Part shown: positions 46,787-55,751 of the stretch, one piece after another | How positions within the stretch are numbered: the stretch's first letter is position 1 | Layout: every line of letters starts with the position of its first letter | Assembly (NCBI GenBank): GCA_016713235.1 | Contig: JADJPN010000001.1 | Span: 620,001 to 684,000, forward strand | DNA: 64,000 nucleotides | Direction: 5' to 3' | Source of the DNA: Hyphomicrobiales bacterium | GTDB taxonomy: Bacteria > Pseudomonadota > Alphaproteobacteria > Rhizobiales > Xanthobacteraceae | Translations under genes and position numbers: made by a program | Notes under the pieces: generated by a model | The model's input: the letters and a program-made list of their open reading frames with translations, nothing else | Databases searched by the model: none | What the model was told of the DNA's origin: nothing

Positions 46787-47946
46787 TAGAGCCGGAACTC
46801 CTCGCCGAGATACAGGCGGCGAACGTCGTCGTTTTCGACGATTTCCTCCGGCGTGCCTTCCATCAGCACCGAACCGGAGTGGATGATGTAGGCGCGATCG
46901 ACGAGGCCCAGCGTCTCGCGCACGTTGTGATCGGTAATCAATACGCCAATGCCGCGCCGCGTGAGATGCCGCACCAGCGCGCGGATGTCGCCGACCGCGA
47001 TCGGGTCGATACCGGCGAAAGGCTCGTCGAGCAGCATGTAATGCGGGTTGGTCGCGAGCGAGCGAGCGATTTCGACGCGGCGGCGCTCGCCGCCCGAGAG
47101 CGCGATCGAGGGCGACTTGCGGATATGCTGGATCTGAAATTCGTCGAGCAATTCGTTAAGCCGCTGTTCGCGACGCGCCTTGTTCGGCTCCACGACCTCG
47201 AGCACGGCGCGCAGATTATTCTCGACGTTGAGCCCGCGAAAGATCGAGGCTTCCTGTGGCAGGTAGCCGATGCCCAGACGCGCACGGCGATACATCGGCA
47301 GCTTCGTCACATCGTGACCGTCGAGCGAAATGTGCCCGGCGTCAGGCTCGACCAGTCCCGTCACCATGTAGAAGCAGGTCGTTTTGCCGGCGCCGTTCGG
47401 CCCGAGAATACCGACCGCTTCGCCACGCATCACGTCGATCGAGACGTTGTTGACGACGCGGCGCTTGCCGTAGGTCTTATGCAAGCCTTCGGCGGCAAGA
47501 ATTCCTTCGCCGGGAATCGGCACATGCGGCGGATGCGCGTGTGGACGAGGTCTGCCGTCACGCTCGCCGCGCGCAATCTGCTGCAAGTGCTCGTCCATAT
47601 CGAAATTGTCGTTCGGCTCAGGAGGCCGCGGCGCTCTTGCAACTGCGGGGCGCTCCCGCACGGGGGCCGCGTTGCGCTCGCCAGCCGGCGGCTGCCACGT
47701 ATTCCCCTGACGCACCGGATGATCTTGTAGCGATTGGCGCGGGCGCTGCTGTTGCGGTTGCGGGGTCGCGCGCGGAATTACGGCTTGCGGACGCGGCTGC
47801 TCGCGCGTCTCCTGCGGAGGCGGGCGGCGTTCAGGCTGACGCGGGGGCGGGGGCGGCGTATCAAGCCGCCATTGATCGGACAGCGCGGGCTTGTCGCGCT
47901 CGTCTTTGCCGCCGGACCGAAACCAAGGGACTTTCAGCGTCCTCAC
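46786..47946 (-). CDS. lptB: LPS export ABC transporter ATP-binding protein LptB, with Pro-rich N-terminal extension
   Basis: The last 245 or so residues are LptB: ILAAEGLHKTYGKRRVVNNVS, Walker A GILGPNGAGKTTCFYMVTGL, Q-loop GIGYLPQEASIFRGL, signature LSGGERRRVEIARS, Walker B YMLLDEPFAGIDP and H-loop VLITDHNVRE. It powers LPS extraction with LptFG. About 140 residues rich in Pro, Gln and Arg precede it; such extensions occur in related rhizobial LptB. The start is uncertain: GTG at 47946 or 47955 are the best candidates, an upstream ATG at 48039 would overlap the lptA end. Confidence 0.92.
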   Translation of the reverse strand: MRTLKVPWFRSGGKDERDKPALSDQWRLDTPPPPPRQPERRPPPQETREQPRPQAVIPRATPQPQQQRPRQSLQDHPVRQGNTWQPPAGERNAAPVRERPAVARAPRPPEPNDNFDMDEHLQQIARGERDGRPRPHAHPPHVPIPGEGILAAEGLHKTYGKRRVVNNVSIDVMRGEAVGILGPNGAGKTTCFYMVTGLVEPDAGHISLDGHDVTKLPMYRRARLGIGYLPQEASIFRGLNVENNLRAVLEVVEPNKARREQRLNELLDEFQIQHIRKSPSIALSGGERRRVEIARSLATNPHYMLLDEPFAGIDPIAVGDIRALVRHLTRRGIGVLITDHNVRETLGLVDRAYIIHSGSVLMEGTPEEIVENDDVRRLYLGEEFRL

Positions 47947-47990
47947 TCCATTCACATGATCCGCCTCGACACGGCGAGAGCGGATGCTTC

Positions 47991-48818
47991 TCACAAGGAG
48001 AATCGAACCGGTTTTTGGCGGGTTTTCAGGCCCGGCCAAGGCCGAATTCGCACGGAATAAGGGCTAGGTAGCCCGTTCGCAGGCAGGAGGCAAATTAAGC
48101 AAGCAAAAGCGGGGCCAATTCTTAATTTGCCGATGGCTATTTTTCTGCGCCGGGCGATCGCCGTCTTTTTGTTCTTGTCTTTTTTGTCCATCGAGCTGGG
48201 GACAAAGACCCCTTTCACGCGCGGCGTGGCGCCCTGCTGCTTCACGCCGTCGACCTTCGACGTGCCGTCGGTGAGATTCACGGTGAGTTTGTCTCCGTGA
48301 ATCACGTTCTGGCCCTGGGTCACGACCACGTTGCCAGCGAGGATCACGATGTTGGTTGCCATCTCGAAGGTGCCCTTGTCGCCGACCGCTTTCTGATCCT
48401 TCGCAGTAACAATCACGCCGCCGATCGCGATCAACCGCTTGATGCGTTGGGCGGACTCGGTCTTCTGCTGGCTCTTCGTCGCAGGAACGTTCTGGCGCGG
48501 ATCGTTGCCGAGGGCGCTGCCCTCGTAATGCACCTCAAGCTCCCGGCAGCGCATGGTGGTGTCGCCCTGCACGACCACGACATTGCCCTTGAATATGGCG
48601 ACCTTGTCCTTGTCGCGCACTTCAAGATAGTTCGCTTCGATATTGACCGGGTCCTTGCGATTTCTGGTGAACCCTTGGAAGGCATTCGCCGGCGCCGCGC
48701 TGTCAGCTGGCGCAGAATTTTGCGCGAACGACAGCGATGTGCTGATGCCCCCGAGCATGAGCAACGCGAGCGTGGCGGCGAGCAGCCGCGAGGAGAAGTT
48801 TTTTTTGTCTTTTGTCAT
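47991..48818 (-). CDS. lptA: LPS transport periplasmic protein LptA (OstA-like)
   Basis: Signal peptide about residues 1-32 (LLAATLALLMLGGISTSLSFAQ), then the OstA beta-jellyroll: PVNIEANYLEVRDKDKVAIFKGNVVVVQGDTTMRC and NIVILAGNVVVTQGQNVIHGDKLTVNLTDGTSKVDG. LptA bridges LPS from inner to outer membrane. The core ends with VFVPSSMDKKDKNKK near residue 215. The last 55 or so residues are basic then hydrophobic and look unlike the family. Another frame stops soon after the Lys run, so an indel in the A-run near 48160-48185 is possible. ATG overlaps the lptC stop. Confidence 0.9.
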   Translation of the reverse strand: MTKDKKNFSSRLLAATLALLMLGGISTSLSFAQNSAPADSAAPANAFQGFTRNRKDPVNIEANYLEVRDKDKVAIFKGNVVVVQGDTTMRCRELEVHYEGSALGNDPRQNVPATKSQQKTESAQRIKRLIAIGGVIVTAKDQKAVGDKGTFEMATNIVILAGNVVVTQGQNVIHGDKLTVNLTDGTSKVDGVKQQGATPRVKGVFVPSSMDKKDKNKKTAIARRRKIAIGKLRIGPAFACLICLLPANGLPSPYSVRIRPWPGLKTRQKPVRFSL

Positions 48819-49525
48819 TCTTGCTGCTGGTTCTGCGGCGGAGGCAATTTCATGATCATTTTAACGCCGCCCTCGAAAACGGCGCGCGCGCCATTGTCGA
48901 AAACTTCCATGCGGTTGGCACGGATGGAGCCGTTGTTGAAATTGATATCCACGGGGCTGTCGGTGACGACGTAACCGCGCTTCACTTCGATCATCGCGTC
49001 TTGAAGTTTTCCGTCATATCCAGCCGTGGAACGAATGGTGATGCCGTCGGTAAGCTGCACGGTATCTCCCTTCGCATCATAGAGGCCTTTGACGGCGGTG
49101 AGTTCGGTCATGCCGTTATTGGTCAGCGCGAAGTTCGCCTTGATGCCTTCGAGTTCGACGATGTTGGTTTTCGTCAGGTCCTGCGCGGCGGCGGTCGCGG
49201 TAATGTTGTAGCCGCGGCCATCCTTGGTGAAACCGGAAAGCTTCGGCGCATCCATCACGAGTTTATTGTCGCGGATCGAGAGTTTCATCAGGTCGATCGG
49301 AAAATCGCGCACGATGCGGAACGGATCGAGCCAGGCAACCAGCGCGGCAAGCACCAGGATCACAAGTGCCAGCACCGGCAAGACGCGCCGCAGAAAGCGC
49401 ACGCGCGAGGAATGGCGAACCGCCTGGCCATAGCCATGAAGCCGCGGATCGGCGCCTTGCCGCCGCGGGTTTCTGCCGGCAGCCGGGGCGTGCTCCGGCC
49501 GGCGCGAATAGGCGTGATCACTCAT
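48815..49525 (-). CDS. lptC: LPS export protein LptC
   Basis: 236 residues. A basic N-terminus is followed by one transmembrane helix, VLPVLALVILVLAALVAWL (about residues 47-65). The periplasmic OstA-like domain contains LVMDAPKLSGFTKDGRGYNITA, ELTAVKGLYDAKGDTVQLTDGI and PVDINFNNGSIRANRMEVFDNG. LptC hands LPS from LptBFG to LptA. I take ATG 49525 (MSDHAYSRRPE); an upstream ATG in the same frame lies in the rnd intergenic space. It heads the lptC-lptA-lptB-rpoN-hpf run. Confidence 0.93.
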   Translation of the reverse strand: MSDHAYSRRPEHAPAAGRNPRRQGADPRLHGYGQAVRHSSRVRFLRRVLPVLALVILVLAALVAWLDPFRIVRDFPIDLMKLSIRDNKLVMDAPKLSGFTKDGRGYNITATAAAQDLTKTNIVELEGIKANFALTNNGMTELTAVKGLYDAKGDTVQLTDGITIRSTAGYDGKLQDAMIEVKRGYVVTDSPVDINFNNGSIRANRMEVFDNGARAVFEGGVKMIMKLPPPQNQQQE

Positions 49526-49589
49526 CGGTTGGCTACGTCTATTCCCGGGAATTGCGGCATTCGAGCGGCCCCGCCTTTCCCGCGGAAAT

Positions 49590-50204
49590 CTAGGAATGCG
49601 CGAAAATGTCTTCTTCCGCCCAGCCACCCAGATCGAGCGCGACGCGGGTCGGAAGGAAACTGAAGCAGGCTTCGGCGAGCGCCGTGCGGCCTTCGCGGGC
49701 TAGCATTTCGTCGAGCTTCGCCTTCATTTCATGAAGATAGAGCACGTCGGAGGCGGCATAGGCGATCTGTGCTTCGGAAAGCTCGTCCGCGCCCCAGTCG
49801 GAGCTCTGCTGCTGCTTCGACATGTCGATGTTGAGCAATTCGCGGGCGAGGTCCTTCAGGCCATGGCGGTCGGTATACGTGCGCGTGAGGCGCGATGCGA
49901 TCTTGGTGCAGTAAACGGGCTGCGGCATCACGCCGAGATTTTTATAGAGCACTGCGAGATCGAAGCGCGCGAAGTGAAAAATTTTCGGCTTCGAAGTGTC
50001 GGACAAGAGCTTCGCGATATTCGGCGCGCCCGGCTTTCCTGCCGGAATCTGCACGACATCGGCGCTGCCGTCACCGGGTGAGAGTTGTACGACGCAAAGC
50101 CGGTCGCGGCTTGGGTTGAGGCCCAGCGTTTCGGTATCGATGGCGACCGCGCCTTTATACTTCGAAAGATCCGGCAGATCGCCGCGGTGAAGTCTGATCG
50201 TCAT
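49590..50204 (-). CDS. rnd: Ribonuclease D-type 3'-5' exonuclease, short form
   Basis: 204-residue DEDD exonuclease consisting of the catalytic domain only, without the HRDC domains of E. coli RNase D. The exonuclease motifs are GAVAIDTETLGL (Asp and Glu), HFARFDLAVLYKNLG (Asp) and YAASDVLYLHEM (Tyr and Asp). Such short forms are typical in this order. ATG 50204 chosen on the MTIRLHRGDLPDL N-terminus; the open frame continues upstream without similarity. It stands just upstream of lptC. Confidence 0.9.
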   Translation of the reverse strand: MTIRLHRGDLPDLSKYKGAVAIDTETLGLNPSRDRLCVVQLSPGDGSADVVQIPAGKPGAPNIAKLLSDTSKPKIFHFARFDLAVLYKNLGVMPQPVYCTKIASRLTRTYTDRHGLKDLARELLNIDMSKQQQSSDWGADELSEAQIAYAASDVLYLHEMKAKLDEMLAREGRTALAEACFSFLPTRVALDLGGWAEEDIFAHS

Positions 50205-50895
50205 ATCGTTCTCAAATTCCGTAGCTGCGTTGTACCCGAAGCCAGACAATAAAGGGTGGACACCTAGGCAGAGCCCGGCCCGTACTGTCATCGAAATCAT
50301 CGGCTGCCAGGCGAGCGCCTATTCGACCTGACCGGCCGTCATTCCTTGCGGCAAATTCCGAGCAATCTCGTCCCGACCGCGCCACGGACCATACCAGCTA
50401 ACGATTCGCAAAATGATTAACGCCAGGATCAGCAGGATTCCAACCCTGCCGAACAATGGCAAAGAAACCCATGGCACCGCTATCGGGGACGCGCACGCCA
50501 ACGGCCGGAATCGGGGGCATCAGGAGATGCGCAAAGCCAGAAGACGGGTGACTGGAATGCAATTCATATTCGACCCGACCGGAGCGCCGCGACACCGGGA
50601 TCCGGACCGGCGCGGGAAGCACGTTCTTCAGCGTGCGGGCCCCGGGGTCCATTCAGTCTTCTTCATTTTGGGCCTCAGAATCCGGCGGATGGGCCATATC
50701 GAGAGCATGCACTTCGTCCGCAACGAGCCGACCCGGCGCCATCGATCCATTGATCTATCTGTAAGCGACACGTCTGCCCGAGAGCGCCAACCGCTTCAAT
50801 GAAGGCAGAGCGCTGTTTCTTTTTGGTAAGATAATACTGTTTCTTACGTCGTAACACGGCACTAGCATTGATTCGATATTTCTACGGTAGTCGCC
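50205..50895. other. Intergenic stretch with no clear gene, boundary of the accessory region
   Basis: About 690 bases between rnd and the outer-membrane protein. The only protein-like signal is on the minus strand at 50319-50501: a 60-codon frame with one hydrophobic helix, VGILLILALIILRIV, and a charged tail ending GMTAGQVE. It could be the end of a broken small membrane-protein gene, but upstream frames do not support a full gene. The last 100 bases before 50896 are AT-rich and may hold the promoter of the next gene. Confidence 0.4.
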
Positions 50896-51582
50896 ATGCT
50901 GTTGAATTCGATGAGATGCTTGCCAGTCGCCTGCGGGTTGGTCGCTTTTTTCATGACCCAGTCAGCGCAGGCTCAAAGCTCCGGTTTTTATGCCAGCCTA
51001 TTTGGGGGCGCTAGCTTTACGGAGGACGCAGACTTATCCGTCCTCGTACCTACCGCTCCACCGGCATTGTTATCTGGCGAAATGAAATTCGGTAACGGCT
51101 GGATTGCTGGTGTTGCTGTCGGTTACGGTTTGGATAACGGCGTGGCGATAGAGGGTGAGTTTTCGGTCATCCAGAATCGTCTTAAGCAAGAAACTTTAGC
51201 GTTCCCGGCAGGGGCAACGACTATCGCGCTCGATGGCCGCTTGAATACCTACGCCCTGATGATCAACGGCTACTATCGATTTACTTCCTCGAGTGCGTTT
51301 ACGCCGTATGTCGGAGTCGGGATTGGAACGGCACTCATGAACATCAAGGCGAAGCCTGAATCCGACCCAAATTGGTTTCAGGACAACGACATTGAGTTCG
51401 CCTATCAGGTGATTGCCGGTTTCTCGATCGCAATCAACGCAAACACGAGCGTCGGGGCGGAGTATCGTTTTTTTGATACAGCAACGCCTTCCTTTACTGA
51501 AAATGTTACGGTGCAGTTCGATAATCAAAGCCACAATCTATTGATAAAGCTGACCCACAAATTTGGTCAGCATCCCCAATAA
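50896..51582 (+). CDS. Outer-membrane beta-barrel protein (OmpA/porin-like superfamily)
   Basis: 228 residues with a signal peptide (CLPVACGLVAFFMTQSAQA, cut near residue 27). The mature part alternates as beta strands: SGFYASLFGGASF, IAGVAVGYGLDNGVAIEGEFSV, YALMINGYYRFTSSSAFTPYVGVGIG, VGAEYRFFDTATP and a final strand HNLLIKLTHKFGQHPQ. This is the eight-stranded small barrel layout of rhizobial surface proteins. Codon use is visibly more AT-rich than in the conserved blocks on either side. Function and ligand unknown. It is transcribed away from rnd and convergent with the LysR gene. Confidence 0.8.
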   Translation: MLLNSMRCLPVACGLVAFFMTQSAQAQSSGFYASLFGGASFTEDADLSVLVPTAPPALLSGEMKFGNGWIAGVAVGYGLDNGVAIEGEFSVIQNRLKQETLAFPAGATTIALDGRLNTYALMINGYYRFTSSSAFTPYVGVGIGTALMNIKAKPESDPNWFQDNDIEFAYQVIAGFSIAINANTSVGAEYRFFDTATPSFTENVTVQFDNQSHNLLIKLTHKFGQHPQ

Positions 51583-51658
51583 GAACGCTTGGCCGAACAG
51601 TCATCTTCTGTTCTGCGTCTTACATCAAACTAATCTCGCCTATTGTGTGTCCTTCGAA

Positions 51659-52606
51659 TTATTGTTTGCTCGTCGCCCCAAAAGCTCGAGCGCTTGAGGA
51701 CATGTTTCGCGCTTTGCCTCCGTGGCGCAAAGCTTCGATCAACAATGAAAATGCCCGCGTCGATTGCCGGCGGCTCGGATAATAAAGATGGTAGCCCGAG
51801 AACTCCGGACACCAATCCTGAAGCACGCGCACGAGCTTCCCGCGCTTTAGATCGTCTCCGATCCGGTCTTCGGTGAGATAAGCGATTCCGTGACCCTCAC
51901 GCGCGGCATTCAAACATAAAGACGCATCGCTGAACGTGAAACGGCCTTCGACACGTACGTTCAAGCGACGTTTGCCCTTTTCGAACTCCCACGGCAGCAA
52001 CCCGCCATGGGTTTGCATGCGTATGTTGATGCAATCGTGCAACGTAAGATCTGATGGCGCTTTTGGTGCGGGCCGCTTTCGGAAATATGCGGGCGAACTC
52101 ACCACGGCCATTCGCATATCCGGACCGATGCGCACAGCGACCATGTCTTTAGCAACCTGCTCGCCGAGCCGCACTCCTGCGTCGTACCCAAGCCTGGCTA
52201 TGTCAGCGAAGCCTGCATCGACGTCGATCTCGATTTTGACGTCAGGGTATGCGGCAACGAATCTTGTGATTGCAGGCCACAAGATCGTCTCCGCAGCTTG
52301 AATGCCCGTGGAAATTCGTATGGTTCCCGAGGGCTTGTCGCGCAGCGCATCCAGACCCGCAAGAGATGCACTGATTTGATCGAACTGCGGGCTCATTTCG
52401 CGAAACAGTCTTTCACCTGCTTCCGTTGGCGAGACGCTGCGCGTCGTGCGGGTCAAAAGCCGGATGTTGAGCCGTGCCTCAAGGTCTCTGATTGTGTGGC
52501 TTAACGCCGATTGTGAAACGCCAAGCTTAGCGGCCGCTTTCGTGAAGCTCCGTTCTCGCGCGACGGCGACGAACGCAAAGAGATCGTTGAGGTTATCCCG
52601 GGCCAT
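51659..52606 (-). CDS. LysR family transcriptional regulator
   Basis: 315 residues. The N-terminal winged helix is LFAFVAVARERSFTKAAAKLGVSQSALSHTIRDLEARL, then RLLTRTTRSVSPTEAGERLF. The effector-binding domain contains SGTIRISTGIQAAETILWPAI, DVKIEIDVDAGFADIARLGYDAGVRLGE and HGIAYLTEDRI. It resembles regulators that control oxidoreductase genes. It is divergent from the aldo/keto reductase gene at 52725, the classical arrangement for a LysR protein and its target. A perfect palindrome abuts its start codon. Confidence 0.93.
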   Translation of the reverse strand: MARDNLNDLFAFVAVARERSFTKAAAKLGVSQSALSHTIRDLEARLNIRLLTRTTRSVSPTEAGERLFREMSPQFDQISASLAGLDALRDKPSGTIRISTGIQAAETILWPAITRFVAAYPDVKIEIDVDAGFADIARLGYDAGVRLGEQVAKDMVAVRIGPDMRMAVVSSPAYFRKRPAPKAPSDLTLHDCINIRMQTHGGLLPWEFEKGKRRLNVRVEGRFTFSDASLCLNAAREGHGIAYLTEDRIGDDLKRGKLVRVLQDWCPEFSGYHLYYPSRRQSTRAFSLLIEALRHGGKARNMSSSARAFGATSKQ

Positions 52607-52625
52607 TTATGAGCATCCCTCATAA
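52607..52625. promoter_or_regulatory. Candidate LysR operator
   Basis: Perfect inverted repeat TTATGAG (52607-52613) and CTCATAA (52619-52625) with a five-base spacer, immediately upstream of the LysR ATG. It contains a T-N11-A core as expected for LysR sites. A weaker related TGTGAGATAA follows at 52631-52640. Likely an autoregulatory and divergent-target site; inferred from position and symmetry. Confidence 0.55.
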
Positions 52626-52724
52626 AGCTATGTGAGATAATCCCTCTACTCGCAACAATAATTTCGGATCAGGTTTGTCGCGCTCGAAGGGGCAAAGACT
52701 AAAACCACCGATGGAGAGAATGAA

Positions 52725-53846
52725 ATGACGAACGTCAGCACCATGGAAAAAAGCCGCCGCGCATTCTTGGGTGCATCGGCAGCCGTCGTGGCCATGCCTG
52801 TACTAAGCGGCGTTCCTGTGAATGCGCAGGCGCACGTACTCGGACGGCGCAAACTTGGTAGCCTGGAGGTCTCGAGCATCGGCATGGGCGTTCAGAACAT
52901 GAGCCGCACATACCAGACGACAATTCCGAACCGGCAGGAAATGCTCAACATCATCCGCGCGGCTTTCGAGCGGGGCCTCACGTTATTCGACGCGGCGGAG
53001 GCCTATGGCCCGCATGAAGTCGAGCGCATTCTTGGCGAAGGCGTCGCGCCGTTCCGCAATCAGATTCAGATCGCAACAAAGTTCGGTTGGAACATCGATC
53101 AGGAAACGGGCGAGCGCCGTGGCGGGACGAATAGTCGTCCGGCTCACATCAAAATCGTGGTCGAAAATATGTTGAAGCGGCTTCGCACCGACCGCATCGA
53201 CCTTTTGTATCAGCACCGTGTGGACGCGGAAGTACCAATCGAGGACGTAGCGGGAGCGGTGAAAGACCTTATGAGAGAAGGTAAGGTTCTTCACTGGGGC
53301 CTTTCCGAAATGGGGCTTCAGACGCTTCGCCGCGCGCACGCGACGCTGCCGGTAGCTGCTGTCCAGAGCGAATATTCGATGCTGTGGCGTGAGCCTGAGG
53401 AATCCGTTCTCACAGCATGCGAAGAGCTTGGTATTGGATTCGTGCCGTGGAGCCCACTTGGCGTTGGTTTTCTCACAGGTGCGATTGATCAAAGAACGCG
53501 ATTTGCGGAGGGCGATATTCGCCGCATCGAAACGCGCTTCTCGCCGGAGAATATCCTGCACAATCTTGCACTCGTCGCTCTCGCGAAGAAATTGGGCGAG
53601 CGCAAGAATGCGACGCCGGGTCAGATCTCGCTGGCATGGCTCATGGCGCAAAAGCCGTGGATCGTGCCGATTCCGGGCACTACGCAAATGGCACACATGA
53701 TCGAAAACACAGCCGCGGCCGGAATCAGTTTTCGTGCATCTGAAATTGCCGAACTGAATAGGGCTGTCGCGGCAATCCAGGTGCGCGGAGCGCGCCTGCC
53801 CGATGCCGTTCAGGCGTATTCCGGTCTGGAAGCGCCAAAGCGCTAA
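52725..53846 (+). CDS. Tat-exported aldo/keto reductase
   Basis: 373 residues. The N-terminus carries a twin-arginine signal, KSRRAFLGASAA, then a hydrophobic stretch and a possible cut after VNAQA. The AKR barrel follows: GRRKLGSLEVSSIGMGVQNMS, the catalytic tetrad with Asp and Tyr in LFDAAEAYGPHEVE, Lys in IQIATKFGW and His in LLYQHRVDAEVP. NADPH-site segments are WSPLGVGFLTGAI and PIPGTTQMAHMIEN. AKRs usually act in the cytoplasm with NADPH, so export is notable. Divergent from LysR, probably its target. Confidence 0.92.
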   Translation: MTNVSTMEKSRRAFLGASAAVVAMPVLSGVPVNAQAHVLGRRKLGSLEVSSIGMGVQNMSRTYQTTIPNRQEMLNIIRAAFERGLTLFDAAEAYGPHEVERILGEGVAPFRNQIQIATKFGWNIDQETGERRGGTNSRPAHIKIVVENMLKRLRTDRIDLLYQHRVDAEVPIEDVAGAVKDLMREGKVLHWGLSEMGLQTLRRAHATLPVAAVQSEYSMLWREPEESVLTACEELGIGFVPWSPLGVGFLTGAIDQRTRFAEGDIRRIETRFSPENILHNLALVALAKKLGERKNATPGQISLAWLMAQKPWIVPIPGTTQMAHMIENTAAAGISFRASEIAELNRAVAAIQVRGARLPDAVQAYSGLEAPKR

Positions 53847-53993
53847 TACGACGGGGCGACATGAAGGAAGCGCTCGAGGTGAGATACAATTTTCCGAAAA
53901 GCGGTTTCACGCTTGCGGGGCACCGTCTGCCAGAAACGAATTGCGGTCGAGACGCGCGGCCTAGCTATGAACCGGAGATAGGAGGTTTCCTGT

Positions 53994-54467
53994 ATGCTGA
54001 AAATTCTAACCCTTGGTTTTGTGATGACGCTTGCCAGCATCGCGTCTAGCGACGCGCAACAACCTTTATCCTACGGCCCGTCCATCTCGCTGGACGCCGT
54101 AAAACGAATCATGGCGGCTGCGGAAGCGGAAGCCACGAAGAACAACTGGCGCGTGGTTATTGTAATCGTAGACGCTGCGGGGAAACCGCAACTGCTAACT
54201 CGAATGGATGACGCGCCGTATGGCTCCATTCCCATCGCCATTGGAAAAGCCGAGACTGCCTTCAACTTTCGCCAAGCAACCAAACAGCTTCAGGACCGCG
54301 TTAACTCGGGCACGGCGATGCATCTTCTCACATCCGGCTCGACGCTTATCGAGGGTGGTATTCCCCTCGTCATCGCCGGCAAGGTCGTCGGCGCGATTGG
54401 CGTTTCGGGAGGCGCAACCTTCCAGGACGAGCAAGTGGCGAAGGCCGGAGCAGGCGCGCTCCTGTAG
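53994..54467 (+). CDS. Exported GlcG/HbpS-like (DUF336) protein
   Basis: 157 residues with a signal peptide (ILTLGFVMTLASIASSDAQ, cut near residue 22). The rest is the GlcG/HbpS fold: SLDAVKRIMAAAEAEATKNNWRVVIVIVDAAGKPQLLTRMDDA, IAIGKAETAFNFRQATKQL, GGIPLVIAGKVVGAIGVSGG and DEQVAKAGA at the end. HbpS of Streptomyces binds haem and senses redox stress; GlcG sits in glycolate operons. Which applies is open. AGGAGG before the ATG. It follows the exported aldo/keto reductase by 147 bases. Confidence 0.88.
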   Translation: MLKILTLGFVMTLASIASSDAQQPLSYGPSISLDAVKRIMAAAEAEATKNNWRVVIVIVDAAGKPQLLTRMDDAPYGSIPIAIGKAETAFNFRQATKQLQDRVNSGTAMHLLTSGSTLIEGGIPLVIAGKVVGAIGVSGGATFQDEQVAKAGAGALL

Positions 54468-54546
54468 CTTCGGATTTCGTCAGCACACTAAGCGCAACGC
54501 TTTGATTGGGCTTAAGTAATTGAATTCCCTAAAGTCAGGGAATGAA

Positions 54547-54631
<85 letters not shown>

Positions 54632-54779
54632 AGGTGTCGCTGGCCGTAAGCGAGGCTTGGTACGGCTTGCGGTCCGGCCTTGTCAATCAGCAGCAGGTCG
54701 CGGCGAAGCGCGCTTTGACGCGGAAAAACCGATCTTGTAACGCTGGTCGAAAGCCAAGGCCTCCAGCGAGATTTCAAAA

Positions 54780-55748
54780 ATGGCGCAGATTCCGTCCGAC
54801 CGCTTGGTGACGATTTACGGCGGTTCCGGCTTTGTCGGCCGTCATCTGGTGCGTGCGCTCGCCAAGCGCGGCTGGCGCATTCGCGTCGCGGTGCGGCGTC
54901 CCGATCTCGCCGGTCATCTCCAGCCGCTCGGCGTGGTCGGACAGGTGCAGCCGGTCCAGGCAAATTTGCGCTTTCCTGATTCGGTCGCACGCGCTGCGGA
55001 AGGCTCATCCGCCATCGTGAACCTCGTCGGCATTCTCTATCAGAGCGGCGCGCAGAGTTTCGACGCGGTGCAGGCCGAAGGCGCGGAAGCCGTCGCCATG
55101 GCCGCCAAGAAAGAAGGCGCACGGCTGGTGCAGATGTCAGCCATCGGCGCCGACAAGGATTCGGAATCCAATTACGGGCGCACCAAGGCGCTCGGCGAAC
55201 AGGCCGCGCTTTCGGCCAAGCGCGACGCCGTCATCATTCGCCCGTCCATCGTGTTCGGTCCGGAGGACGATTTCTTCAACCGCTTCGCGGCGCTCGCGCG
55301 GATCTCGCCGTTCCTGCCGCTGATCGGCGGCGGGACCACGAAATTCCAGCCGGTCTTCGTCGGCGACGTCGCCGAAGCGATTGCAAAGGCGGTCGAAGGC
55401 GAAGCGCGCGGCGGCGAGACCTATGAGCTCGGCGGACCTGAAGTCATGAACTTCCGCGAACTCATCGAGCTGACGCTCGAGCAGATCGGCCGCAAGCGGC
55501 TGCTTGTCCCGCTGCCATGGGCGCTCGCGCGCATTCAGGCGTTCTTTATGGAACTGATGCCGAAGCCGATGCTGACGCGCGATCAGGTGACGATGCTGGA
55601 AACCGACAACGTCGTCTCGCCCGAAGCCGCGCGCGAGCAAAGGACCTTGCAGGGACTCGGCATCAATCCCACTGCGATGCGCGCGATCCTGCCGGGCTAT
55701 CTCTGGCGCTACCGCAAAGCCGGCCAGTTCACGAAGGCGGCGACGTAA
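54780..55748 (+). CDS. Complex I NDUFA9-like NAD(P)-binding protein (atypical SDR)
   Basis: 322-residue extended/atypical short-chain dehydrogenase. The dinucleotide motif VTIYGGSGFVGRHLVRAL is at the N-terminus, then RVAVRRPDLAGHLQPLG, VNLVGILYQSGAQSFDAVQ, VQMSAIGAD, YGRTKALGEQA and RPSIVFGPEDDFFNRFA. The catalytic Tyr-x3-Lys is present as YGRTK. Homologs are the bacterial relatives of the mitochondrial accessory subunit NDUFA9; a structural or quinone-linked role is possible but unproven. It is convergent with uppP, three bases apart. Confidence 0.9.
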   Translation: MAQIPSDRLVTIYGGSGFVGRHLVRALAKRGWRIRVAVRRPDLAGHLQPLGVVGQVQPVQANLRFPDSVARAAEGSSAIVNLVGILYQSGAQSFDAVQAEGAEAVAMAAKKEGARLVQMSAIGADKDSESNYGRTKALGEQAALSAKRDAVIIRPSIVFGPEDDFFNRFAALARISPFLPLIGGGTTKFQPVFVGDVAEAIAKAVEGEARGGETYELGGPEVMNFRELIELTLEQIGRKRLLVPLPWALARIQAFFMELMPKPMLTRDQVTMLETDNVVSPEAAREQRTLQGLGINPTAMRAILPGYLWRYRKAGQFTKAAT

Positions 55749-55751
55749 ACT

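Noticed and set aside
50413..50802. 130-codon plus-strand frame before the outer-membrane protein
   Set aside because: No signal, no homology-like pattern; overlaps a minus-strand hydrophobic frame.
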